DNA of 64,000 nt, taken from Hydractinia symbiolongicarpus. Lineage: Eukaryota > Cnidaria > Hydrozoa > Anthoathecata > Hydractiniidae. Made by a program: the position numbers and the translations under genes. The stretch spans positions 6,632,001-6,696,000 of the forward strand of contig NC_079885.1 in the NCBI RefSeq assembly GCF_029227915.1, read 5' to 3'. This document shows positions 20,720-32,269 of this stretch, piece by piece. The notes under the pieces were generated by a model that saw only the letters and a program-made list of their open reading frames with translations, was not told where the DNA came from and searched no databases. Every line of letters begins with the position of its first letter. The stretch's first letter is position 1.

Positions 20720-23180
20720 AACTAATAAAATTGCAGCATTATTTTTGTTTTTGTTGCGCTTTTTCCCTTTTTGAGTTTGAAAATGCGCCTTAGCCTTTAA
20801 GGTTCCCTCGCATAAAAGAAAGATACGTGGGTAATGAACTTGAATGTGTTGTTTTTCGATACATCAATAAATTATAGGATGAAAATAAATTACAAACGGA
20901 CCCGAAACTGAACTCGCGCTATAATAGTTTTTTTTTCCTCTTTTAGGAACTTTGACCTTTTTCAAAAATCTTGAAAGTAATCTGAAAAAGGTATACAAAT
21001 GTAAACAAAAGAAAAAGTATTTCAGAGGTTTCTTTGCTTTTTTTTACCACTATTTCAGCTTCATTCTAGTCTTATATTCCTGCATGACCTCTGTAGGCCT
21101 TTATCCCTATTTGGGAAAAACACGGTACATTGGAGGCCTTTAGTTTTTACTGTTAAAGTTTACTTCACACGAAGAAATGCAAAAAGCGGAATAGGAACTA
21201 CCAAATTGCTGTGACACTGTACTTGACGTTTTGTCCCAATCTGTGGCTAGCTATTGTTCCTGCTAAAATTAGTTTTAGTTGCATGAAATTCTAATTATGT
21301 TGGGTTTTTCTGCCACGAATTAGTCGGTAAGTATATTTTAATTAAGTTATTTTACAAGTTGCTCTTTGAAATAAATAAGAGTTTTCTTTTTGAACAAAAA
21401 CCAAGTATTATTTTTGAAATGTCCTTTAAAATAAGGATTTTTTTTCCAAAAAACTTTTTTTAAGTCTTAAAATAAAGCAGAAATTGTAAAAAGTTATGCT
21501 ACAGACGCACAAAAGAGCAAATCCGATATATTTTTACCCACTTTGTTTCAAGGTAGTTTTAAGAACGGATGTTTTTTTTCACGGGCTAACAACTAGTCTA
21601 TGATACTATCTAACCTATGGTAGCTGCCTGTGAGTAGCGACAGGGAAGGTTCATTTTTGAATATTTCACTTCGTAGTGGTGTAAAAAGTGGCGAGATAAT
21701 AAAAATAGATTTAAATGATACTTTATCACTTAATTTTTATAACTACTATCTAATCGCATCAGGGAAGTGAAACGCTGTTTTTAAGGTAAAGCATAGACAT
21801 TTATTAGATGCTTTCTAGAGATAGAGTTTTTTTCCAGCCCACCACATCTCTACAATAGTAGCCGAAATACTTTGTAATATATTCATTGTGCAATTTTCGA
21901 TTTCTTCCTTCCTCCTAATTCACCCTCGACCACCTTTTATTGACACATCTGATGAAAGAAACATAAAATTAGTATACACACAATGACGGAAAAACTAAGT
22001 AGACGCAGTGGAATGCTCGTGATAATTTAAAAAATTAATGTTTGTGTCTGTCAACAAATATTCGTCTTATGTACTCTAAAAACTGTTTGTACTACTCGAT
22101 AAAAGTCGAGGAAAAAAAATAGTATTAATAATTTTACTTATATAATATATAACTATAAAATGCCCTGATTTTTATACTTAACATTACATGCGTTAGAAGA
22201 GGCTAGCATAGGTTAGAAGGTTAACCCGCAAAGAAAGTTAGCATATTTATCATATACTGTCGTTACGCTCTTTCTTCTCCCAGAAGATTTTACTCTACTC
22301 CAACACCGCAGTGCAAGCTTATTTACGCAATATAAGCTAATTGGAAAAGAACCCCTTCGTGGCGAACACACTACTCTATACAGTTTTTCGAGGTCCTGAG
22401 TGTCCGCTTGGAAAAAGTGCAGCTGCAGTTATATTCAACATATTCAACATATCTCTGAGTTGTTGACAACCTGTTTTTGTTATTTCCATTTGCACAAAAT
22501 TTATTGAGCGCATTTTGCTTCTGCGTTTTAATTTAATTGTTGTCTGTTGATCGAGACAAACATTAGTTTCACATCTGACGACTAATAAGGACAAACCCAA
22601 ACTCTAAATGCAATGAAAGAACTCTGTGGGTGAAAGTAATTCCATTTTGCGTTTTAGTTTGTTGTGCAAGTTTCTACATAGAAGAAGAGCAGTGGCGTAA
22701 TTTGAAAGTCATACCACCAACGGTTTCGTTTAACTTTAAGTTGGAAACGATCCCGACAAATAATACTTCTTTGACAAATGCTGAAAAAAATTATGTTATT
22801 TTATTAAAATCTTTTATTAAATTAAGTGAAGTTTTAAGAAAACATTTAACTAGTACTTTTCTTGCAACTACCAACCGTAATCATACAACTTCACAAGAAG
22901 GTATTGTTTGAAATCCTCTTTTTTAGATGCAAATCAAATGCTCTATTTTCATATCTCCTCAAAGAAACTGACGAGGAAGAAATCTTACCAAAAAAACATT
23001 GTCACAAGCTTTCAATCAAATATTTGAAGGTTTGTATTTCTTAAGAATTTAAAATCTCCATTTTATAGGGCGCTTTATTGTATAAAGGAAATTTCTCGCC
23101 GCATCAACCTTTTCCGTTCTTACGGAAACATCGCGTAGCTAAGAAAATTTATTTCCGTGCAAGTATTATATGTTCCTGTC
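20720..23180. other. Gene-poor stretch
   Basis: No recognised gene. A plus frame at 22630-22911 opens with GTG and begins with a signal-peptide-like stretch (VIPFCVLVCCASFYIEEE). A CATTTTGCGTTTTAG acceptor-like site lies within it, so it could include an exon, but nothing confirms this. Confidence 0.3.
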
Positions 23181-23183
23181 TTA

Positions 23184-23496
23184 GGGGCTGTTTGTATGGA
23201 GGCTTGGTAAACCGAGCTTGCTCACTTGCTGGGCTGGCTTTTAACTTGTGTTTATATGCAAAAAACAACCTTCAGGGCTGGCTCTGAACAACGAAAACTT
23301 TAAATAACGTAGAATACAAGAAATAATTTTTATAACAAAAGAATTTAATTACTTGAGTATAATAATTCATTTCGCCTGAGCGGGCTATCCCGCTTTGTTA
23401 CTGTTTATATGGAGTTTTGTCCAGCCTGCTTGTCAAAATCTTGGGTAAAATAGGCGAGATCTCGGAAACCAGACTGCCCTCCATATAAACAGCTGC
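23184..23496. mobile_element. Tourist/PIF-Harbinger MITE
   Basis: The left terminus GGGGCTGTTTGTATGGAGG and the right terminus, complement GCAGCTGTTTATATGGAGG, are inverted repeats. The element is 313 bp and flanked by TTA on both sides (23181-23183 and 23497-23499), a direct 3 bp TWA target duplication. A GGG-C-TGTTTG start plus TTA duplication is the signature of Tourist-like MITEs. Non-coding. Confidence 0.75.
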
Positions 23497-23499
23497 TTA

Positions 23500-24580
23500 A
23501 AACTGTGTTTAAAACTGTCACACTATGTCATTATTTTACATGGATTAATTTTGCCGAAAAAAATTATTTTCGTGGTGCCTTCTCTGAGATATTTTACGAG
23601 AACTAATTTTTGCAAAGGAGACACGAATTTCGCTTTTACTAAATTTTGTAGATTGATACGTAGTGATATAGGTATACTTGTTCTGACGATACCCTAATTT
23701 CAATTTAGAACTTTGTATATGGTACCTTCTAAAATCTCCTCAAATCTCCTAAAAAAGGGAAGGACATAATACACCTTTTAATACTTGTTTTGTTTCTCGC
23801 GGAGTAACCATTTTAGATCTTGGTGGCGTGAATTTAAAAATAGCAAACGCTAGCAAGATATACTTTACTTGTAGATTGTTAAACTTAACATCTGCTATGC
23901 TATTATTATGACAAATAAGGAAATGTTAGCCATTAGTTGAATCATAATGACATGAAACTTTAAAATTGTAATTATAACCAATTTTTTTGTGTGGTTGACT
24001 GTTGTCCAATTTCTATGTTAAAAGCAAATTCGAGGGAATTTCGTATTGGTCCTAAACAATTTGCGTCAAAGCAAAGTGATCATATTATAAGTGATAATCT
24101 TTGGTATTTCAGTCAAAATAATGTTTTCTTTTTCTTTTAAGACATTAACTCCTTTATGTCGGGGCAAAAATCCCCTACCTGGCATGCTTTTGATAATAAC
24201 ATTACAACCCAATGACATTGAAACTTTTGATAGTTGATTTTCTTATCATTTTGGGATGGACATACTTTTACAGTTATAAGAATATCCATTATCTGTCTGT
24301 TCGTGCGTGAAAAGCGAGTCGTGCTAACACAGCACGGTATAGAGACCCAACAAACAAGTATTAGAGACCGTACGGGGAGATTTTTAAATAAAAGGCCAAT
24401 CAGGAATTAAAGCTATTTTAATTTTGAAGTGAAGGATCAATCAGAAATAACGCACCTTTGGTTTTGTTTGACACAGTCAACCCTACAATTAGCGGGCAGC
24501 GGATACCTTCGGTGCAGAGAGTTTTCTCCGTTAACTAGGAATGTCCGCCACTTGGAAACTCGATTTTTTTGCAAAAACGA
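23500..24580. other. Stretch without recognised gene
   Basis: AT-rich intergenic sequence. A short TCTGTCTGTTCGTGCG motif near 24292 recalls the Helitron-like 5' ends but lacks the TCTATA start. Confidence 0.3.
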
Positions 24581-24725
24581 TCCCTACTCTGAGCTATTAA
24601 AACGGGTTTAAGGCTGGGTGTTTACGGACAAATAAAATACACATTTTTTTTACACTTTATCAATACAAACTTTATCTACAGATTGTTTCTTGCTCTAGAT
24701 CGTCAAGCTTTCTATTTTTTCGCGG

Positions 24726-25120
24726 ATGGCAAATAAGGAATCTAAATCATCTTTGCTCATGCCATCCACATGGAATGGCTTGTCCAGCAACATTAAAGTT
24801 TTATTCGACTCTTATGTGCGAGGATTTCATTCTTATAAAGATGTATGTTCTCCTCTAATTGGCGAAGACCGTTTGGACTGTAAGCACGAGAAAGAAAATA
24901 AACATGATGAGTTTGCAGTAGCAGTTTATCGCTATGGCCTCGTGAATGACAAAGTAATTGGAAATATGCCACTTTGTCTCAGCACGCTGCAGTGTCACTG
25001 GAAAACGTATGAACCGAAGGGCAGGGAATGGACTGGAAATTCCTGTTACAGACACCCTCCGAGGACCACAGAAGGCAATCGAGTGGGTCAAGAAACTGTT
25101 TACAATGAAGTACCTTTCTT
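24726..25120 (+). pseudogene. HIRAN-like ORF, frameshifted
   Basis: The plus strand from 24726 encodes VRGFHSYKDVCSPLIGEDRL, CKHEKENKHDEFAVAV and KVIGNMPLCLS in one frame. Homology then continues in the next frame as VTGKRMNRRAGNGLEIPVTD and GPQKAIEWVKKL. This is the order of the HIRAN-like domain ORFs abundant in cnidarian and fish genomes (GYHVYK, C-REP-N, AVAV, VVGH-P, VTG, G-LEVP, KKL). One indel between about 24960 and 24990 breaks it. The frame opens with ATG (24726-24728), but the true start is unknown. A second piece of the end (QKAMKWVKKAVRRELKLNND, 25278-25340) follows a duplicated intron-like stretch. Function unknown. Confidence 0.5.
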
Positions 25121-25149
25121 TTTCTTTTTGCTTTTTTTCGTATTTTTGG

Positions 25150-25345
25150 CCCACAATGACCCCTCGTTACTTTGACCTATTAAAAAGGGTTCGATGCACC
25201 AGATGGGTTGTTTACAGACAAATGAAATGCACGTATTTCTTTGTTATACTTTATTAAATAAATCTTTAATTACAGATTGACCACAGAAGGCAATGAAGTG
25301 GGTGAAGAAGGCCGTAAGGCGAGAACTCAAATTAAACAACGACGA
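25150..25345 (+). repeat. Diverged tandem copy of intron end and exon start
   Basis: Positions about 25165-25277 (TTAAAAAGGGTT...ATTACAGATTG) resemble 24593-24685 (TTAAAACGGGTT...CTACAGATTG). What follows, CACAGAAGGCAATGAAGTGG, resembles CACAGAAGGCAATCGAGTGG at 25067. So a segment with a splice-acceptor-like end has been duplicated. This explains the two QKA(I/M)(E/K)WVKK blocks. Confidence 0.45.
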
Positions 25346-25938
25346 GTGGTGGCATGGGTCGCGAGTGTAAAACATTTTATAAACGTTTGTGCAAGGTCAT
25401 GGCTGAGAAAAGAGGTGAAGCATCCCAAAGAGTAACAGACTTCATACGAACGAAGCTATCGTATAGCCTTCTCTGGTCGACATTGCTGTGTTTAAGAGGC
25501 TCACGCTCACTAAATATCAAATACAGCCTGAGTGACATTCATCTGGCCAACTCTCTTTCGAAGGTTTGAGGCACTGATGAATGAGTATTTACTATATTCA
25601 TTTATTAATTAATCAAATTATTTAATATTTTTTAGTTTTGAAGAAGTAAGACAGAATATGTAATGTAAATATAATATTGTGACGCTTAAAAAAACAAAAA
25701 AAAAACAAATTAAACAAAAAGCCTTGCGGCTTAAAGATTTCTGCCATTATCAATAATCTGGAAAAGTACTGAACTTTGAAGAGGACTGAGTAATATGGGG
25801 ATCATTGAATATTTTAAAACTTTAAAATTCAATTTTTGTTTATCATTATAACTGTAAATCATAGCTAACTTAACTTACATAAACATGTTTTCTCTATAAG
25901 AACAATTTTAAAAGAAAATTAATAAACCTAAAAATTGA

Positions 25939-26378
25939 TGGACAATAAAATCAAAATAAGAACAATCAAGAACTTTGGCAAATGTCAACCAAAGGCATCT
26001 CGGGTGCATCAATGAATTCATTAGAAGAGCCCAGAGATCCAATGTTGATAATGCACAATAGTAATAGTTCAAGAATAACGATGCCAGCTCTTGTTGAGAA
26101 GAGCAGTCTTCCACTAGTGGTGTTAACCTTTATTAGGGTTACAATCACAGCTACTTTATGCATTCATAGAAATTTGTTTGGTGCAGCTGCGATCTTTACA
26201 TTCGCAATTCTAATGCTCACGCCTGTTTTAGTACAAGTCGGTAGCCGGAAGAAATGTTTTACAGAAGAAACCAAAACATACAGCCGGAAAAAAAGAAATT
26301 TGCATGGAGGTATATGAACCTCTAAATCAAATATCTAAGCAATCGAAATCGTGGTTAGACTGTGCTTCTGAGCAGTGT
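25939..26378 (+). pseudogene. Membrane-hairpin family, copy 1 (broken)
   Basis: Homologous to the intact gene at 51700-52407. Starts with GGACAATAAAATCAAAATAAG, matching the DNKIRIK codons, then has an internal deletion. It continues with RITMPALVEKSSLPLVVLTF, AAIFTFAILMLTPVLV and RKKCFTEETK. Near 26290 a run of A causes a frame change, after which EVYEPLNQISKQSKSW follows and the frame stops at 26378-26380. The N-terminal third, including the DIMGD motif, is absent. No function is known for the family; this copy is dead. Confidence 0.6.
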
Positions 26379-26399
26379 TGATAACTATTAAATAATAAC

Positions 26400-27640
26400 A
26401 TTTTTGTTATTTTCTTTTGTATTACCTGCAAGATTGCAAACAGTTTTGGAAGCATTAGAAATGACTAAAATTAGTACACTTTCATTTTATAGTTTAATCA
26501 GGAGGGAAAGGACAACGTGATTGAGTGCTGACATTTTGAGGCTTGTCCTAACTTTTATTACGGTTTGTTAAAAAAAAAATTAGAAAAATTTTTTTTTCTG
26601 ATTTTAAAATGTGTGACGTTAATGTAAGAAAAGAAATTATTGTATTTGTTGTATGCGTATTTATTTCATGTTGTATTGCTTATTCCGTGGTTACTACGAG
26701 GTTGTAGGTGACATAAACCATAGATTCTAGAGATAAAATACAGATCAGATTTGAAGGGAATATTATTTCGACAAAAAAACGTCATTTCCGATTCCAACGT
26801 CGTCATTATATTGTATATTATAGATGCAATATTGTACATATGTACTAAGTTTAATCGGCTCTCGATTTTTATTTACTCTATTTTCCCTAATAATCACACG
26901 GCGAAAAAAAAAAAAAAAAATGGACGGTTTAAATACTCGTATCTTAATCATGGAACCTTTTGTCCATATTCTGCTGCGAAGAGGTAAATGGCACCAGGAA
27001 CAAGGTTGCACATGAGAAATTTATTATTAAAGTTTGTATTGGAAAAACAGCCAAATTTAGCACAAACCGGGATTCCAGTGTTGTCTCAGATTGCTCCCAA
27101 AACGTCTCTTTGGTTTGAATGATTTGCACCGTATAAATCAACATTACTAAATAGCAATACTTGGATTTATATAAACATAAGGTGCATGACAGATAATGAT
27201 TAAAATAAGGCATTAAGAACAATAACTATGCTCAAAATTTTTTACTGTCTTTCATTCATTTAATCGTGGCGTTAAATATTATTATGCTTAGATAAGAAAA
27301 ACTTATTATCATCTTCAATTTCCCTTATTTTTATTGAGGGAAAAGAAAACAATAAGCACATTGTAAGCATAATTCCAGCTTCATCCATGTAGAATCTTTA
27401 GCATAACCGAGCCTTATCTTAAAATGTTATGCTTTTAAAAACATGTAAACATACTTTTACTGCAGTGAAGTTTCATTAACCACTCAACCTTGTTTTTGAT
27501 CTTGAAATTGTTGCAAAATTTTCTGAAAAATAAAGAAAATGTTTGTAAAGTAAAATCTGCAAAATAAAATTTCTAGCAGAAACTATAAAATTGATTTTAC
27601 AAAATAATATTTATAATGTATTTATAAAAAATGGTACAGT
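26400..27640. other. Stretch without recognised gene
   Basis: AT-rich sequence with an A16 run near 26905. Overlapping short frames on both strands (26751-27222) have no recognisable features. Confidence 0.35.
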
Positions 27641-27649
27641 TGTCTTAGT

Positions 27650-27902
27650 TGATACTTTTCCCTTTAGACGAGATATTAACTAATTAAAGTAATAACAAAT
27701 CATAGCTGTGGAGGAGCTTGAGTTATACCAGTGATATTGTTTAATGGTTACATTGGAGAACATTGTTAATTGTTAATCGTCGTGTTAATGATATTAATAG
27801 TGGTGTTATTGAGAGTTAATTAATTGTTTGTTTTCACTTGGATTATTTGACTGGAGAAATTGTTTTCTATTCAAGGTAACTAACATTTAGTACTAATTTT
27901 CA
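27650..27902 (+). repeat. 5' LTR of Copia element
   Basis: TGATACTTTTCC...TACTAATTTTCA, 253 bp, TG..CA ends. It differs from the 3' LTR at two bases (GTGATATT versus GTCATATT; GTTAATTG versus GTTATTTG). Confidence 0.95.
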
Positions 27903-27913
27903 TGGTAGCAGAG
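27903..27913 (+). promoter_or_regulatory. Primer-binding site, initiator tRNA-Met
   Basis: TGGTAGCAGAG directly after the LTR complements the 3' end of animal initiator tRNA-Met (CTCTGCTA plus CCA) over 11 bases. This means priming from the intact tRNA 3' end, unlike the cleaved half-tRNA used by Drosophila copia. Confidence 0.75.
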
Positions 27914-27917
27914 AAAA

Positions 27918-30900
27918 ATGGCAACGTCGGTGTCATACAATAAAGCTCCTCCTCTGCTATCCCAAAGTAAGAACTATGAGGATTGGAAGAAATTAATTGG
28001 AATTTGGACGGAGCTTACAACACTAGATAAAAAGAAACAAGGACCGTCCCTTGTACTTACTCTTGATGGGAAATCACAGGAAGCTGCATTGGAACTTCCA
28101 TCTGAACAAATATCATCTGAAGACGGAGTTAAGAATATCTTAAAGAGGCTCGATAAGATATATGCAAAGGATAAACTGACAGAAAAATTTGATGCAATTG
28201 AAAAATTTGAGACTTATAAACGAACAAAAGAGAAGAAGATTCGAGATTTCTTAACAGAGTTTGAAAAGAGGTACTATAAGATAAAGGCTTACATCAATTA
28301 CCCAGATGACCTGCTAGCCTATAGATTATTAAAGGCTGCTAATCTTGACAGTTCTCATGAAAGACTCATAAAAGCAACAATAACAAACTTAGTTTATGAT
28401 GATGTGAGACAGAAATTGATAAAAGTATTTGCCGAAGAATCAATTGATGGTGACTTAGACAGTAGTATGTCCTCCATCAAAATCAAAGCAGAACCATCGT
28501 TTTATGCTAATGAAGCATACCCAGACGAGTGTCAACAATCATCATCAGATGAAGAAGGGATATATTACACCAAACGTAATCTAAATCAAAGATTTGCATC
28601 ATCATCAAGATACAACAAAAAAGGGAATACATGGCGCCAAGATAAACATGCTTCTCGACCCAAAGCAGATGGCACAAGAAAACCTACTAAAAACCCACTT
28701 GACAGGAATGGTCGTGTATCTCGATGTGCGATATGCGAAAGTGTTTTTCATTGGCAACAAGACTGTCCGGAAAAGCAAAATGATACATACATGGTTCATG
28801 AAATCGTCCTTCTCAACGAAAGCGATAAACCAGGTCAACTCAAACATCTAGTATCAGAAACATGGAATTGTGGCCTACTCGATTGCGGTGCCAGTAAAAC
28901 CGTTTGTGGGGATGTTTGGTTAGATCAATACATAAGCTCTCTATCTGATGAAGAAAAGAGGGAAGTAAAACATCACCATAGCAAAAGTTTATATCGCTTC
29001 GGAGACGGTGAACAAGTCCAAGCTTGTGGAAGAGCATCTATTCCTGCTATCATTGGCAACACAAAGGTAAAAATAAATACAGATGTGATACCAAAAGTCC
29101 TACCCCTGTTACTATCAAAATCGTTTATGAAAAGGGCCGATATGATTCTTGACTTCCAGAGTGACACTGCAAAAGCATTGGGAGAAACTGTTCACTTGGC
29201 CACAACCTCAAGTGGACATTATACCATTCCTTTGACTCGACCGCGTCAAGTAATTGCATCAATCGACAAACCTTATGAATGCAATTTTGTTTTTATCTCA
29301 AGGGAAGACAACAACATGACTGTAATCGCTGAAAAACTTCACCGACAGTTTGCTCACCCATCTCTCAATCAACTCATGTCATTGATCAATAAGGCAGGAC
29401 CACCATGGAACAACAATAAAGAATTGATATCAGAAGTAAAAAGAATTGATAAAGAATGTAAAACATGCCAAATCTACCGACGACCACCACCTCGCCCTGT
29501 AGTAGGATTACCCATGGGATCTAAGTTCCTTGAAACCGTTGCGATGGATCTAAAATTCTACGACAAGAAAATCATCCTTCACCTAATCGATCTCTGTACT
29601 CGCCTATCTGCTGCAACAATAATAAAGGACAAAAACCCGACCACTGTTATTGAAGCAATACTAAAGACATGGATATCTGTTTATGGCTCGTGTGATAAAT
29701 TTTTAGTCGACAATGGCGGTGAATTTGCTAACGAAGAGCTCATCAATCTAGCAGAACAATTTGGCATCACAATTAAGACAACTGCCGCGGAATCCCCTTG
29801 GTCAAATGGTATTGTTGAGAGACACAACCAAACACTATCCAACATGCTAGACAAGGTGCTCAATGATACAAGTTGCAGCTTGAATATTGCTCTTTATTGG
29901 TGTGTAAATGCAAAGAATTCACTACATAATGCACACGGTTTTACACCATATCAGTTAGCAATTGGAACGAATCCACGTCTACCATCACTAATGGATGACA
30001 AACCACCAGCCTTGTCAGGAAAACCAGCAACGCAGTTAATGAGAGAGAATCTGGAAGCCCTTCACAAGGCTCGAGAAGCATTTATTGCAAGTGAGCACTC
30101 AGAAAGAATCAGAAGGGCACTATCTCACAACATTAGATCTTCAGGAGAAACCAAATATCTTACAGGTGATAATGTTTACTATAAACGGAACGATAGCAAC
30201 GAATGGAAAGGTCCTGGCACTGTGCTTGGTCAGGACGGCCAACAAATTTTGATCAAACATGGAAGCTATTACGTTCGGGTCCATCCTTGTCGTGTAAAAT
30301 TGGTACATGACGGCGGCTGTGGTTCATCAGAAAAAACAACAGAGGCAGGGGACAACACCTTCACTGAGGAACAACCACCTAGATTCCAAGAATCAGAATC
30401 AGAATCAGGATCTGGCAATGAAAATGAAGATCATTCGTCTGAAAAATCAGAAAATGAAGATCAATCGTCTGAAAAATCAGAGCCTTTAAACAATGATGCA
30501 CCAGCTCATCAGACACAGCCAATTTCTGCTGAAGCACATAGCATGCTGCCGAGGGAGAAGCCGAGATTAAGACCGAATCTTTGTCTAAAGTATAAGGACA
30601 AAGGTGGGGAATGGAAAAAGGCTAAAATCATATCAAGAGCAGGGAAAGTTGGAGGCAAGCATGATGGCTGGTTTAATGTAGAAACAGAAACTGGTATGAA
30701 GAGAGCGGTAAACTTTGCAAACATCAAGGATATTGAAATCAATGATGACCCTTCAGAAGTCACTCTGATCACCAACAGCAGTGAAGTACTGTCAGCAAAG
30801 TCAAAAGAACTACAGTCATGGATTAACAATTCAGTCTACATCGAGATACCTAATGAAGGACAAGAAACTATGAGTCTACGATGGGTTGTAACACCAAAGA

Positions 30901-32114
30901 TTATTGATGGCCAACCTTCAGTTAAGGCACGACTTGTGGCACGTGGTTTTGAAGAAGTCCAAAATTTTAAAACAGATAGTCCAACGTGCTCTAAGGAAGG
31001 ATTGAGATTAGCATTGACGATAATTTCATCCAAAAATTGGATGTTGAATTCTCTGGACATCAAAACAGCATTCCTTCAAGGAAAGAAGATTGACAGAGAA
31101 GTCATTGTTCTGCCGCCGAAGGAGGCTAATACCAAAAACCTTTGGAAGTTGTCAAAAACGGTGTATGGTCTTGCTGACGCAAGTCGTAGCTGGTACCTAA
31201 AACTGCGAAGTGAATTAATTCAACTCGGTGGAAAGCCTATTGAACTAGATCAAGGAATATTCATCTGGTCTTCAAATACATTGATTTTCGGAATATTGGT
31301 ATGTTTCGTTGATGACGTGATTTGGGCAGGAAGTTCTACCTTCGTTAATGTGGTATCAAAGTTGAAGAGTATCTTCAAGACCAGTAGTGAACATATGCGA
31401 CACTTCAAATATATTGGTATTGACCTCGATCAAAATGAAGATGGAACAATCACCATCAAACAAGCCGATTATATCAATGAGCTAGAGCCAATCACTCTCA
31501 GTATGGAGAGAATAAAATGCTCTAAGGATGAACCAATCAATGAAGTTGAAAGATCTAAAATGAGACAATCAATTGGGAAGCTCAATTGGTTGGCATGTAT
31601 GTCAAGACCAGAAATTAGCTTCACCGTAAGCGATGTGTCATCAAGAGTAACAACAGCTACTCTAGCTGATATTAAACTCATCAATAAGACGATAAAGTTC
31701 TTGAAATCTCAAGATTGCCACATTACTGTGCCAAAACTTACCTTGAATAACCTAAGCATCAAGGTTTTCACTGATGCCAGCTTCAACAATCTCGAAGGAG
31801 GTCAAAGTCAAGGTGGTCATATCGCCTTCTTAACTGATGGTTCAGGAAAATCATCACCAATTTCCTGGAGCTCAAATAAAGTTCGTCGTGTAGTACGTTC
31901 AACTCTTTCAGCGGAGTCACTAGCTTCTGTAGATGGAGCTGACACAGCATTCTTCTTGGCTAAAATGATTGAAGAGTCTTTAGCCGAAAAACCTGAAGTT
32001 GTATGTTTAACTGATAGTAGATCACTCTTCGAATGTGCTGGTTCAACCAAGACAGTATCAGACAAACGACTCCGAGTGGAAATAAATGCCAAGGCAGATG
32101 ATCAACAACGATGA
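27918..32114 (+). CDS. Copia gag-pol polyprotein, 3' end frameshifted
   Basis: Open frame of 1398 codons from ATG 4 bases after the primer site. In order: a UBN2-type gag; zinc knuckle CX2CX4HX4C (Cys270-Cys283); aspartic protease with DCGA at 322 (Asp-Ser/Thr-Gly is usual); integrase zinc finger (HRQFAHP ... CKTC) and core Asp544, Asp598, Glu634 (35 residues between the last two); an acidic Ser/Glu repeat linker about 825-855; a charged extra module; reverse transcriptase with LDIKTAFL (Asp1047) and FVDD (1132-1133); RNase H with TDAS (Asp1286), AESLA (Glu1333) and TDSRS (Asp1366). Near 32096 one extra base throws off the frame, and the ORF ends early at 32114. The normal RNase H tail (HQIADVLTK-type block) continues in the next frame to a TAG at 32245-32247. 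It makes a virus-like particle, cDNA and integration machinery. Likely defective as it stands unless the shift is a sequencing error. Confidence 0.93.
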   Translation: MATSVSYNKAPPLLSQSKNYEDWKKLIGIWTELTTLDKKKQGPSLVLTLDGKSQEAALELPSEQISSEDGVKNILKRLDKIYAKDKLTEKFDAIEKFETYKRTKEKKIRDFLTEFEKRYYKIKAYINYPDDLLAYRLLKAANLDSSHERLIKATITNLVYDDVRQKLIKVFAEESIDGDLDSSMSSIKIKAEPSFYANEAYPDECQQSSSDEEGIYYTKRNLNQRFASSSRYNKKGNTWRQDKHASRPKADGTRKPTKNPLDRNGRVSRCAICESVFHWQQDCPEKQNDTYMVHEIVLLNESDKPGQLKHLVSETWNCGLLDCGASKTVCGDVWLDQYISSLSDEEKREVKHHHSKSLYRFGDGEQVQACGRASIPAIIGNTKVKINTDVIPKVLPLLLSKSFMKRADMILDFQSDTAKALGETVHLATTSSGHYTIPLTRPRQVIASIDKPYECNFVFISREDNNMTVIAEKLHRQFAHPSLNQLMSLINKAGPPWNNNKELISEVKRIDKECKTCQIYRRPPPRPVVGLPMGSKFLETVAMDLKFYDKKIILHLIDLCTRLSAATIIKDKNPTTVIEAILKTWISVYGSCDKFLVDNGGEFANEELINLAEQFGITIKTTAAESPWSNGIVERHNQTLSNMLDKVLNDTSCSLNIALYWCVNAKNSLHNAHGFTPYQLAIGTNPRLPSLMDDKPPALSGKPATQLMRENLEALHKAREAFIASEHSERIRRALSHNIRSSGETKYLTGDNVYYKRNDSNEWKGPGTVLGQDGQQILIKHGSYYVRVHPCRVKLVHDGGCGSSEKTTEAGDNTFTEEQPPRFQESESESGSGNENEDHSSEKSENEDQSSEKSEPLNNDAPAHQTQPISAEAHSMLPREKPRLRPNLCLKYKDKGGEWKKAKIISRAGKVGGKHDGWFNVETETGMKRAVNFANIKDIEINDDPSEVTLITNSSEVLSAKSKELQSWINNSVYIEIPNEGQETMSLRWVVTPKIIDGQPSVKARLVARGFEEVQNFKTDSPTCSKEGLRLALTIISSKNWMLNSLDIKTAFLQGKKIDREVIVLPPKEANTKNLWKLSKTVYGLADASRSWYLKLRSELIQLGGKPIELDQGIFIWSSNTLIFGILVCFVDDVIWAGSSTFVNVVSKLKSIFKTSSEHMRHFKYIGIDLDQNEDGTITIKQADYINELEPITLSMERIKCSKDEPINEVERSKMRQSIGKLNWLACMSRPEISFTVSDVSSRVTTATLADIKLINKTIKFLKSQDCHITVPKLTLNNLSIKVFTDASFNNLEGGQSQGGHIAFLTDGSGKSSPISWSSNKVRRVVRSTLSAESLASVDGADTAFFLAKMIEESLAEKPEVVCLTDSRSLFECAGSTKTVSDKRLRVEINAKADDQQR

Positions 32115-32265
32115 AGTCACCCTACGATGGATCGATGGAAAACATCAAATAGCCGATGTGCTGACAAAGAAAGGGGCATCTCCTTTTTCCCTGATGGAAG
32201 TTCTCAAGTCAGGGGATTTAACATCGGTCATTGATGGTGAAAAATAGACATTTCACCATTGTTTG

Positions 32266-32269
<4 letters not shown>

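Noticed and set aside
32085-32120. Programmed frameshift in Copia RNase H
   Set aside because: No slippery heptamer or pause structure was seen, and a shift that late would serve no known purpose.
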